From Rhodoferax sp. (GTDB lineage: Bacteria; Pseudomonadota; Gammaproteobacteria; Burkholderiales; Burkholderiaceae_C): a stretch of DNA of 9,307 nt. The position numbers and the translations under genes are program-made. Below are positions 1-6,116 of this stretch, in pieces. The stretch is taken from contig JAQSDS010000009.1 in the NCBI GenBank assembly GCA_029946045.1, positions 1 through 9,307 of the forward strand, in the 5' to 3' direction. How positions within the stretch are numbered: position 1 is the stretch's first letter; each line of letters begins with the position of its first letter. A model generated the notes under the pieces. It worked only from the letters and a program-made list of their open reading frames with translations, was not told where the DNA came from and ran no database searches.

Positions 1-677
1 AAGGTGATTGTCTTGGCACTCAGGTCACCGAGCACCTCAACCGTCGCGTGCGTCGCGCCAGCGCCGAAGTTGTAGCCGCCGGCGCCAACAGCGGTGCCGG
101 TCTCGGACACCGCGAGCGTGATGTCCTTGCCGGTCGCGGTCAGTGATGCAGCTGCGTCCACTTTGATGGCCGCGTCGGACTCGACCTTGACGTCGTAGCC
201 GAAGACGCCCGTGCCATCGAGCTGAACCGTGTCCTGGGTCACGAGCTGGCTGCCCCCGGTGAACTTGATGTCGAGCGAGCTTGCGCTGCCGAGGGTCAAG
301 CCATCAAGGCTGGCCAGGTTGAGGTGGACGGTGTCACCGTTAGCCGCTTGCACCAGCGCGCCGCCGGCCCGTGTCAAATTAATGATGCCATCGCCGGTGA
401 GCGCCGCCGTGGTGGTATTCGTACCATCTGACAGCTGAACGTGCGTCGCATCGGTGGCAATCAGCGTCAGGCTGCTACCCCAGGTAGCGCCGGCACTCAG
501 GTCCGCCGACAGCAGCAGCCGCGGCTCCATGGCTTCCATGGAAAAGTCCAGTCGCCGGTTTGTTTTTCGGGTGTGCAGATGGGAGGTTTTGGCGGGTTTG
601 GGTCGGAAGGCCTCGCTCAAATAGCTAGCCAGCGATGAGCGGGCGAATAAATTGCGGACCGTATGCAGCGTTTTCAT
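1..677 (-). CDS. N-terminal part of a large LEPR-XLL-type surface/secreted protein (3' end outside window)
   Basis: An open frame runs without a stop from the ATG at 677-675 down to the window edge, giving 225 residues of an unfinished protein. Upstream of the ATG an AGGAG Shine-Dalgarno (minus strand, 688-684) sits 6 nt away, so this start is well supported. The first 45 residues are basic and polar. The motif MEPRLLLSAD at residues 50-59 matches the [LM]EPRxLLSAD signature of the LEPR-XLL domain, known from the N-termini of very large, repetitive, often calcium-binding or Ig/cadherin-like proteobacterial surface proteins. From residue 61 on, the sequence is rich in Thr, Ala, Gly, Asp, Ser, Val and Leu, with alternating beta-strand-like patterns (for example TLGSASSLDIKFTGG), and almost no Cys or Trp. 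No classical signal peptide is seen, which is usual for this class. Adhesin-like or biofilm matrix function is inference. How long the protein is cannot be judged here. Confidence 0.8.
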   Translation of the reverse strand, partial: MKTLHTVRNLFARSSLASYLSEAFRPKPAKTSHLHTRKTNRRLDFSMEAMEPRLLLSADLSAGATWGSSLTLIATDATHVQLSDGTNTTTAALTGDGIINLTRAGGALVQAANGDTVHLNLASLDGLTLGSASSLDIKFTGGSQLVTQDTVQLDGTGVFGYDVKVESDAAIKVDAAASLTATGKDITLAVSETGTAVGAGGYNFGAGATHATVEVLGDLSAKTIT

Positions 678-683
678 GAACTT

Positions 684-688
684 CTCCT
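684..688 (-). promoter_or_regulatory. Shine-Dalgarno of the LEPR-XLL surface-protein gene
   Basis: AGGAG on the minus strand, 6 nt before the ATG at 677. It fixes the start of the gene, which otherwise has no second end in this window. Confidence 0.75.
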
Positions 689-711
689 GAACCTTGCCCT
701 TGGGAACCATT

Positions 712-731
712 CTTGTTGACTCGTCAACAAG
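712..731. promoter_or_regulatory. Perfect 20-bp palindrome, probable operator
   Basis: CTTGTTGAC and GTCAACAAG form perfect 9-bp arms around a 2-bp centre (TC). The centre lies about 45 bp upstream of the surface-protein ATG. The symmetry, size and position near a gene start are what is expected of a dimeric repressor or activator site. There is no T-run after it, so a terminator is unlikely. The cognate regulator is unknown and is not evident in the window. Confidence 0.5.
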
Positions 732-749
732 CAGATAAACTGATAAAAA

Positions 750-776
750 ATATTAATTATTGATATAAATTAATAT
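750..776. repeat. AT-only inverted repeat, 9-bp arms, 9-bp spacer
   Basis: ATATTAATT (750-758) and AATTAATAT (768-776) are perfect inverted arms around a 9-bp spacer. It lies in the AT-rich centre of the divergent intergenic region, where -10 elements for either gene could also lie. The base composition raises the chance of a random inverted repeat, so an operator role is only possible. A binding site for an AT-preferring nucleoid protein such as H-NS/MvaT-type is another reading. Confidence 0.35.
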
Positions 777-791
777 CTATATTTAGTTTGT

Positions 792-805
792 TTGATCTCA
801 ATCAA
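792..805. promoter_or_regulatory. FNR/Anr-family binding site (TTGAT-N4-ATCAA)
   Basis: TTGATCTCAATCAA matches the FNR half-sites TTGAT and ATCAA exactly with the required 4-bp spacer. The centre (798.5) lies about 127 bp before the ATG at 926 and about 121 bp before the divergent ATG at 677, so it could serve either gene. A TATTAT hexamer at 824-829 would place a plus-strand start near 836, putting the box close to the -40 position typical of activation by FNR. Other CRP/FNR-family regulators (Dnr, NnrR, FixK types) recognise the same sequence. The overlapping repeat CTCAAT (797-802) / ATTGAG (808-813) may be incidental. Confidence 0.6.
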
Positions 806-860
806 TCATTGAGTGCAAAAGAATATTATGGGCATATTTTTTTGCGCTGTCTATCAACAA

Positions 861-888
861 AAATGATAATTCTCATGTCGTTGTCATT
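861..888. promoter_or_regulatory. Fur-like box and overlapping inverted repeat
   Basis: The segment ATGATAATTCTCAT (863-876) is an imperfect palindrome and contains AATGATAAT, which matches the centre of the Fur consensus; I count 13 of 19 positions against the classical 19-bp box. An overlapping repeat, AATGATAA (862-869) and TTGTCATT (881-888), matches at 7 of 8 arm positions with an 11-bp spacer. It lies 38-64 bp upstream of the ATG at 926, downstream of the FNR-type box. Iron control by Fur is plausible but the match is not strong enough to be certain. Confidence 0.35.
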
Positions 889-925
889 CAAAACTTAAAT
901 ATATTCAAACCAATCAACAGCTCCC

Positions 926-1735
926 ATGGTGATAAACACAGCACTTCCGAATCCGGTGCAGTTGATTCTGAATCGGATCAACGCGCTCGGCATCAGCTAC
1001 GGACGCGAGGACTCGTTCAAGCTGACACATCGGCAGTTAATCCAAAACCGGGTGCTGATTGGTATTGACATCGCTCTCTTGCCTGCGGCCACGATGTTTG
1101 ACATCGCCTACGCGTTAGGCATGCCCGCCGACTGCCAGAAGCTGCTGGAGGCGCATCGGCCCCAAGCCAACCTGGTGCTCTTTGGTATCGAAGACCGTGC
1201 CGAAGGCAGCGTCTGCAAGCTGTATCTGGAATTTTGGGACCAAGTCAGGCGCGAGGTGTTGCGTACCGGTTCGATGGCGCCCCAATTGCTTCACCTGGGT
1301 GTCAAATGGGACCCGACCCGCCCAAACCACCATGAGGTGGCGCGCTACACCTGTTTTCCGCTCCTAAGCGCCGTGGATGCCATGCGCCGCATGGCCAGCC
1401 TCTATCCGCAGGTACCGGCAGACCGTGGCAGTGAGGCTGCGCTGGGCATTGTTCGTCGCAGCCTGAAGGCCAATCCGGCAGCATCACTGCTGTATCTGGA
1501 GGTGAGCGAGGACGCCAATCCACGCTGCTCTTTTGACATCAACCTGTACAAAACAGGTTTACGGGTAGCCGATGCGGCCCCCGAACTACACCAGGCAGCG
1601 CGGCAATTTGACATTTCCGTAGAAACGCTTGAGCAGCAGTTACAGCGCTTCGGCCCGTGCCTGCTGGGCCACCTGTCAGGCGGCACCGACCGCCACGGTG
1701 TTGAGTTTTTGAGCGTTTACGCCGAAACGGTCTAG
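926..1735 (+). CDS. Uncharacterised 269-aa protein with repeated strand-strand-helix units
   Basis: I do not recognise this family. The 269-residue product has no signal peptide or membrane segment and should be cytosolic. After a helical N-terminus (about residues 1-75), similar units recur: two beta strands, then a helix. The strand pairs lie near 80-105 (LVLFGIED... KLYLEFWD), 120-145 (LLHLGVKWD... EVARYTCF), 190-212 (LLYLEVSED... FDINLYKTG) and 245-268 (LLGHLSGGTDRHG... FLSVYAE). That architecture recalls the alpha-beta-beta-alpha (PT-barrel) prenyltransferase fold, but this is pattern recognition only. HLSGGTDRHG near the C-terminus would be the best motif for searches. The ATG at 926 has no clear Shine-Dalgarno. 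The long AT-rich leader with FNR- and Fur-like sites suggests control by oxygen or iron. Its composition is otherwise like its neighbours, and it ends 19 bp from the convergent cyclase gene. Confidence 0.75.
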   Translation: MVINTALPNPVQLILNRINALGISYGREDSFKLTHRQLIQNRVLIGIDIALLPAATMFDIAYALGMPADCQKLLEAHRPQANLVLFGIEDRAEGSVCKLYLEFWDQVRREVLRTGSMAPQLLHLGVKWDPTRPNHHEVARYTCFPLLSAVDAMRRMASLYPQVPADRGSEAALGIVRRSLKANPAASLLYLEVSEDANPRCSFDINLYKTGLRVADAAPELHQAARQFDISVETLEQQLQRFGPCLLGHLSGGTDRHGVEFLSVYAETV

Positions 1736-1737
1736 CC

Positions 1738-1750
1738 CTGAGGGCCTCAG
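1738..1750. other. Short hairpin between convergent genes
   Basis: CTGAG and CTCAG pair around GGC in the 19-bp gap between the stop of the 926-1735 gene and the stop of the cyclase gene. The location suits a bidirectional terminator, but the stem is only 5 bp and no T-run follows on either strand, so function is doubtful. Confidence 0.2.
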
Positions 1751-1754
1751 CGCT

Positions 1755-2378
1755 TCAATACATCACGCGAAAAGCCTCAGCCGTTCCGGCGGGCGGATGC
1801 TCGAGTTGCCGGTAGCTGGTGCCGGCCATGTCGCCACACTCGCGCCTGAATTCGCCGGTCACCAGAATTTCGCCAGCTTTGGCCCGGTCCTCGCCGAGTT
1901 TGCTGGCGGCGTTGACCTCGGCACCAAAAACATCGCTGTCGCCAATGCGCAGCACCCGGCCATAGCCCAGGCCAACACACAACAGCACCTGTTCTTCTGG
2001 CAATTTGTCCAGGTTGTAGCCGGCCAGAAGTTGTTGCAGGCCCAGGGCACATTTCAGGGCTTTTTGTGGTTTGCGAAAGATCACAAGGAACGAATCGCCC
2101 AGCAGTTTCAGCAGGATGCCCTCGTGGTCTTCGATGACCGGAATCAACAAGCGCTCGGCTTCGTGGATGATTTGCAGAAAATGGATGATGCCAAACTCTT
2201 CCACCCTCCGGGAGAAACCCGCCAGGTCGGTAAACATGACGCACCAGTCTTCACCAAAAAGGTCCCAGATGCGTTGGTCTATACGCGCCTTGTCGGCGCC
2301 CGGTTCCAGGCGTTCCTGAATGAGTCGATCCAGTCGCTCCTGCGAGCCGCTGGCGTGAATACGGTGCAATTGATTCAT
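1755..2378 (-). CDS. Soluble class III adenylate/guanylate cyclase domain protein
   Basis: A 207-residue protein, almost all of it one class III cyclase homology domain (about residues 44-175) after a helical N-terminal stretch; no membrane segment or sensor domain is visible. The first metal-binding Asp is D51 in MFTDLAGFS, the second is D95 in LLGDSFLVIF. Lys91 and Asp149 (IGDSDVFGAEVN) sit where adenine-selecting Lys and Asp/Thr are found, which favours ATP over GTP. In the VNxxxR motif, Asn156 is kept but the transition-state Arg is Lys160 (VNAASK). Activity may therefore be altered, or the protein may be a binding-only relative. It would make cAMP if active. A weak AGGGGT lies 8 nt before the ATG at 2378. 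The gene is divergent from feoB with a very short gap, so the two may share control; a functional link is not shown. Confidence 0.85.
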   Translation of the reverse strand: MNQLHRIHASGSQERLDRLIQERLEPGADKARIDQRIWDLFGEDWCVMFTDLAGFSRRVEEFGIIHFLQIIHEAERLLIPVIEDHEGILLKLLGDSFLVIFRKPQKALKCALGLQQLLAGYNLDKLPEEQVLLCVGLGYGRVLRIGDSDVFGAEVNAASKLGEDRAKAGEILVTGEFRRECGDMAGTSYRQLEHPPAGTAEAFRVMY

Positions 2379-2420
2379 GGTGCGTTACCCCTGCTTGCCA
2401 CTTTATAGCAGATCAAGCCG
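2379..2420. promoter_or_regulatory. Compact divergent promoter region, cyclase / feoB
   Basis: Only 42 bp separate the cyclase ATG from the longest feoB frame. A TATAAA hexamer on the minus strand (2407-2402) could be the cyclase -10 element, leaving a leader of under 20 nt. The same AT-rich patch (TTTATAG) is the only promoter-like sequence for feoB in the gap. No good -35 hexamer and no Fur box are visible. Both promoters must overlap each other or extend into the neighbouring gene. Confidence 0.3.
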
Positions 2421-4520
2421 GTGCCTTGGGAGACAATGCGGCAGCAGAAAGCAGCCAGTCACCAACCCATGAAAAACTCCAGGACCCACGTGTCAGAGCA
2501 CAGCGTCACGTTGCACAGCCCGCTGTTGCGCGGCACCCGGCGCCTGCGTATTGCCCTGGTCGGTGTGCCGGGGGCCGGCAAGACCACGCTGTTTGAGGCG
2601 GTGTCCAGCACCGCGCCACAAACCGGCGAGCTCACCAACACGCACCGCGTCTACCGCAGCTGTACGGTACAAATTGGCCTGGACGAGGCCAGCGTGGTAG
2701 ACCTGCCCAGCCTGAGCGCGCTGCACCCCTTGCAAGACGAGGACCTGGGCACGCTCAAGTACCTGCTGTGGGGCAATGAGCGCCCGCCGGTCACGGCACA
2801 CGAGGCGGGTGCCGCGCCGGCACCTTTCGAGCCGCCCGACCTGATCGTGCAGGTGGTCGACGCCACCAATTTGCAAAGCCAGCTTGAACTCACACTCGAA
2901 TTAAGCCAGTTGGGGCGTCCGGTGGTGCTGGCACTCAACCACATCGACGCAGTGCAGCGCAAGGGCTTGCACATCAACCACAGAACGCTCTCTGCCCTGC
3001 TGGGCCTGCCTGTGGTGCCGATTTCGGCGCTCCGGGGGCAAGGCATCGCCGAGCTGTTCAAAACTGCCGTAGCCACGGCGCGCCAGGCCACCTGCCCGCT
3101 ACCGCAGGCACCCAGCCCGCACATTGCCGCCAGCCTGGAGGCGCTGAACACCGCACTCAAACAGCCCGGCATCGACACCGCTTTTCGTATGCCGCACCAG
3201 TTGTTGCTGATGCTGTTTGCGTCCGGGCACGGTTACATCGAGCGTGAATTACAAGAGCACTTTGGCCCGCTGTTGCCGTCCTTGCAAGCGCTGCGGGTCG
3301 CGGCCGACCAGGGTTTGCCACGCCCGCTGGCCGAAGAAATTCATGCCGACCGGCACCACCGCGCCGCCACCCTGTTTGAGTCTGCGCTGCGCCCAGGGCC
3401 TCTTGAAAAAGAGCGCGGCTGGCGCTTTTGGCTGGATGCGTTCATGCTGCACCGGCAGTGGGGTCTGCTGGCCAGCCTGGCGGTGTTTGCCGGCGTGCTG
3501 TTTGTGGTGTTTGAGGTCAGCGGCTGGATCGACAGCCAAACCACACAACGCCTCATTGAAGTCACCAGCGGCTGGCAGCCGCAGTCCACCGCCGGGGTGG
3601 TCGGGCGGGCCATTGCCGATGGCTTTATCGGGCTGATCGGCATTGTGGTGCCCTACATGCTGCCCTTGTTGCTGCTGCTGATCGCGCTCGAAGAAATCGG
3701 CCTGATGCACCGCATTGCCTTTGTGGTGGACCGGGGGTTTCACAAAATTGGGTTGCACGGCGGCGTGGCCGTGCCGTTCTTGCTGAGTCTGGGCTGCAAT
3801 GTGCCAGCCATCTCGGCCGTGGCGCGCAGCACCTCTGGCCGCGAGCGCCTGATTGCCTCGGTGCTCATCACGTTTGTGCCCTGCTCCGCCCGCTCAGCCA
3901 TCATTTTGGCGGTGGCAGGCAAGTACCTTGGGGTGCTGGGCGTGCTAGGCATTTACGCGCTGACGCTGGTGTTGATCGCCGTGATGGGGCTGCTGCTGTC
4001 GCATCGTAAGAGTGAGGCCGGCCCGGGCCAGCTGCAAGAGATTCCCGCCTACTCCCTACCCAACTGGCGCGCCATGGTGCATGAAACCTGGGCCCGCTCC
4101 AGCGATGTGCTCACCATTGTCACGCCGCTGCTGGTGGGCGGCAGCGTGGTGCTGGCGCTGCTGGGTCACTTTGGTGCCGATGGCCTGATCAACACGGTGC
4201 TGACGCCACTGACCAGCTGGTGGCTGGGCCTGCCGCTGGTGCTGGGCCTGCCGCTGCTGTTTGGCGTACTGCGCAAGGAGCTGTCCTTGCTCATGATTTT
4301 CCAGGCCCTGGGCACGCAGGACATCAACACCGTGCTGGGCACCACACAAATCCTGACGCTGCTGGTGTTCATCACTTTCTACGTGCCCTGCATCTCGACC
4401 TTTGCCATCATGAACAAAACGCTGGGGCGGGCACAAGCCTGGTTTTCGGTGCTGCTGTCGGTGGGCGTGGCGCTGGTGTTGAGTGGCTTGGTGCGCGTGG
4501 TGATGGGCGTGTTGGCCTGA
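2421..4520 (+). CDS. feoB: FeoB-like ferrous iron transporter, divergent G domain
   Basis: A 699-residue protein (E. coli FeoB is about 770) with the FeoB order: N-terminal GTPase domain, helical linker, polytopic membrane domain. It would import Fe(II) across the inner membrane. Numbered from the GTG at 2421: G1 is GVPGAGKT (48-55), G3 is DLPS (94-97, usually DLPG), G4 is NHID (173-176), and G5 is SAL in PISALRG. Membrane segments begin near residue 345. GCNVPA (458-463) and PCSAR (487-491) match the first Gate region, and VPCIS (655-659) matches the second. Cys459 and Cys657 are the expected conserved cysteines. The start is uncertain: the ATG at 2436 follows GGGAG by only 3 nt, and the ATG at 2469 lacks a Shine-Dalgarno. 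No feoA or feoC gene is adjacent. A close FeoB relative with another metal or partner cannot be excluded. Confidence 0.85.
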   Translation: MPWETMRQQKAASHQPMKNSRTHVSEHSVTLHSPLLRGTRRLRIALVGVPGAGKTTLFEAVSSTAPQTGELTNTHRVYRSCTVQIGLDEASVVDLPSLSALHPLQDEDLGTLKYLLWGNERPPVTAHEAGAAPAPFEPPDLIVQVVDATNLQSQLELTLELSQLGRPVVLALNHIDAVQRKGLHINHRTLSALLGLPVVPISALRGQGIAELFKTAVATARQATCPLPQAPSPHIAASLEALNTALKQPGIDTAFRMPHQLLLMLFASGHGYIERELQEHFGPLLPSLQALRVAADQGLPRPLAEEIHADRHHRAATLFESALRPGPLEKERGWRFWLDAFMLHRQWGLLASLAVFAGVLFVVFEVSGWIDSQTTQRLIEVTSGWQPQSTAGVVGRAIADGFIGLIGIVVPYMLPLLLLLIALEEIGLMHRIAFVVDRGFHKIGLHGGVAVPFLLSLGCNVPAISAVARSTSGRERLIASVLITFVPCSARSAIILAVAGKYLGVLGVLGIYALTLVLIAVMGLLLSHRKSEAGPGQLQEIPAYSLPNWRAMVHETWARSSDVLTIVTPLLVGGSVVLALLGHFGADGLINTVLTPLTSWWLGLPLVLGLPLLFGVLRKELSLLMIFQALGTQDINTVLGTTQILTLLVFITFYVPCISTFAIMNKTLGRAQAWFSVLLSVGVALVLSGLVRVVMGVLA

Positions 4521-4534
4521 ACCGACCAGACACA

Positions 4535-4550
4535 CCCAGGCGGGCCTGGG
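4535..4550. other. GC-rich hairpin between convergent feoB and exoD-like genes
   Basis: CCCAGG (4535-4540) and CCTGGG (4545-4550) form a perfect 6-bp stem with loop CGGG, 15 nt after the feoB stop. It may act as a terminator in either direction, but no T-run follows on the plus or minus strand. Confidence 0.3.
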
Positions 4551-4560
4551 CTGGCCACTG

Positions 4561-5187
4561 TCAAAGCTGGGTAAAAAAATAAAGACTGGCCTTGACCATG
4601 GCAAAAAGCACGCCATAAATGACCGACCCGGCAGCAGCGGCCGCCGCGAACCCTGCCAGCACCCAAACGCCATCACGCTCAAGCACCCCAAGGGCCATCA
4701 GGCTGATGGCCAGGGCAGGCAGCACGTTACCCAAAGGAATCGGCAGCACCAACAAAACCGCAAGCAACAGGGAGAGAAAACCGATGAAATGTTCCATCGG
4801 TGGCTGGGCCAGACTTGACAGGCGGGGACGCAGCAGGCTTTCGGCGCGCTGTAGCCAGGGCACGATACGTTTGACCAGCAAGGCAAAGTCTGAACGCGCC
4901 ATGGAGCGGCTGGCCACAAAGGCCGGCAACCAGGGCGTGCGGCCTAACATGAGCTGTGCTGCCAAAAAAATCAACGGTGCCCCCAAAATACTCGAGGTGC
5001 CAGGCGGTGTAGGCAAGACGTTGGGAAAGGCAAAAATGAAGATCAGGGCACCCGTGGCACGGTCGCCAAGCGCAACCAGCAAATCACTGATGGCAATGCG
5101 TTCACGCTGCTCCTGTTGCGATAAATCCGATAGAACGTTCGATAAGGCAGGGCCGCCGGAGTGTTTTTTGTCGGTGAATTTGGGCAC
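4561..5187 (-). CDS. ExoD-family membrane protein
   Basis: The product matches the ExoD family (named for a Rhizobium gene needed for exopolysaccharide synthesis and alkali tolerance). Its biochemical role is not established. From the GTG at 5187 it has 208 residues, close to the family norm of about 200. Conserved elements are GDRATG, a first hydrophobic segment with FPNVLPTPPGTSS, LMLGRTPWLP, then a second hydrophobic half with LPIPLGNVLPALAI and LERDGVWVL, and a last membrane segment before the C-terminus (SLYFFTQL). It should sit in the inner membrane with about four to six hydrophobic segments. No in-frame ATG precedes the domain. A TTG at 5226 would add 13 residues that look non-conserved. 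Neither start has a clear Shine-Dalgarno; the GTG is my choice. The gene is divergent from the terC-like gene and convergent with feoB. Confidence 0.8.
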   Translation of the reverse strand: MPKFTDKKHSGGPALSNVLSDLSQQEQRERIAISDLLVALGDRATGALIFIFAFPNVLPTPPGTSSILGAPLIFLAAQLMLGRTPWLPAFVASRSMARSDFALLVKRIVPWLQRAESLLRPRLSSLAQPPMEHFIGFLSLLLAVLLVLPIPLGNVLPALAISLMALGVLERDGVWVLAGFAAAAAAGSVIYGVLFAMVKASLYFFTQL

Positions 5188-5260
5188 AGCACATTCTACA
5201 AAGCCGCACCCTGTGCCCGCCGTCAAAACGCAGAAAAGCCAAGCATCAGCCTTATTGTTC

Positions 5261-5350
5261 GCAGGGAGAAGCCTTGGTTGAGGTGTGGCTTCAAGCCCGA
5301 CTTGGGCGTGCGCGTTGCAGCTTTTTCAAGCGCCGATTAGACTTGTCGGC
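5261..5350 (+). ncRNA. Structured leader of the terC-like gene, possible yybP-ykoY-like (Mn) riboswitch
   Basis: Three hairpins follow one another before the gene: GAAGCC (5268-5273)/GGCTTC (5287-5292), GCCC (5295-5298)/GGGC (5304-5307), and GCCGA (5332-5336)/TCGGC (5346-5350). The segment GGGAGAAGCC at its 5' end resembles the conserved GGGGAGUAGCC of the manganese-sensing yybP-ykoY element, which often precedes genes for TerC-family proteins. The second conserved segment of that class is not evident, so this is either a degenerate or unrelated structure. The third stem ends 21 nt before the ATG. Confidence 0.25.
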
Positions 5351-5371
5351 TTTACCTGAATCGAGATCACG

Positions 5372-6106
5372 ATGGAACTGCTCACCGACCCGAATATCTG
5401 GATCGCCTTCTTCATGCTTGCCGCCCTGGAAATTGTGCTGGGCATTGACAACATCATTTTCATCAGCATCCTGGTCGGGCGTCTGCCCGCCGAAAAGCGG
5501 GACCTGGCACGCCGACTGGGGTTGGGTTTTGCCATGCTCTCGCGCATCGCCCTGCTGTTCAGCCTGGCCTGGGTCATGACCTTGACCACGCCAATTTTTG
5601 CGCTGTTGGGACAGGAAATCAGCGGTCGTGACCTGATCCTGCTCGGCGGTGGCTTGTTTCTTCTGTACAAGGCCTCGCACGAAATCTTTATGGAAGTGGA
5701 AGCCCACCAGTCCAAGGAAGTCAGCGCCGGGGTCGATACCATCAAAACAGGGGCCACGCTGTTTTGGGGCACCATTGTGCAAATTGGCATTGTTGACATC
5801 GTCTTTTCGCTGGACTCGGTGATCACCGCGGTAGGCATGGTGAACGAAATTGGCGTGATGGTGGCGGCCGTCATCGCCTCGGTCGCGGTCATGATGTTTG
5901 CGGCCAAGCCGATCGGTGAATTCGTCGACCTGCACCCGTCCATCAAGGTGCTGGCGCTGGCCTTTCTGACCATGGTGGGCACGCTGCTGATTGCCGAGGC
6001 TTTTGACGTGCACGTGCCGAAAGCTTATGTTTATGTCGCCATGCTTTTTTCACTGGGCGTTGAGGCGCTCAACATCCGGGCGCGGTCGAAACGCATGGCA
6101 GCCTGA
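5372..6106 (+). CDS. TerC-family integral membrane protein, probable metal-ion exporter
   Basis: A 244-residue polytopic protein of the TerC family (about seven membrane segments predicted by eye). The two hallmark acidic motifs are present: LEIVLGIDNIIF near the N-terminus (Glu20, Asp26, Asn27) and DIVFSLDSVITAV (Asp142, Asp148), which are thought to line the ion path. There is no C-terminal CBS or CorC domain, so it is the short YgdQ-like form rather than the long YoaE-like form. Characterised relatives, such as the Bacillus TerC proteins, have been linked to manganese export at the membrane. Tellurite resistance is the historical name and is less likely here, as no ter cluster is present. 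The ATG at 5372 follows a weak GAG. The gene is monocistronic in appearance, with a hairpin-rich leader upstream and a strong hairpin 10 bp after the stop. The metal is inferred, not shown. Confidence 0.85.
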   Translation: MELLTDPNIWIAFFMLAALEIVLGIDNIIFISILVGRLPAEKRDLARRLGLGFAMLSRIALLFSLAWVMTLTTPIFALLGQEISGRDLILLGGGLFLLYKASHEIFMEVEAHQSKEVSAGVDTIKTGATLFWGTIVQIGIVDIVFSLDSVITAVGMVNEIGVMVAAVIASVAVMMFAAKPIGEFVDLHPSIKVLALAFLTMVGTLLIAEAFDVHVPKAYVYVAMLFSLGVEALNIRARSKRMAA

Positions 6107-6116
6107 CGAGGCCCAT

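Noticed and set aside
229..638. Two plus-strand open frames (229-438 and 441-638) opposite the surface-protein gene
   Set aside because: The minus-strand frame has a Shine-Dalgarno and the EPRxLLSAD motif. The plus frames have neither.
1797..2408. A 203-codon plus-strand open frame opposite the cyclase gene
   Set aside because: It lies antisense to a clear cyclase domain, shows no family signature, and has no Shine-Dalgarno. It is a shadow frame.
4056..4691. A 211-codon minus-strand open frame across the feoB end
   Set aside because: It is opposite the FeoB membrane domain and extends into the ExoD gene. It is Gln/His-rich, as antisense of Leu-rich membrane code usually is.
5274..5579. A plus-strand open frame overlapping the start of the terC-like gene
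   Set aside because: It is out of frame with TerC, runs through the hairpin-rich leader, and has low-complexity Ser/Cys/Trp-rich sequence.
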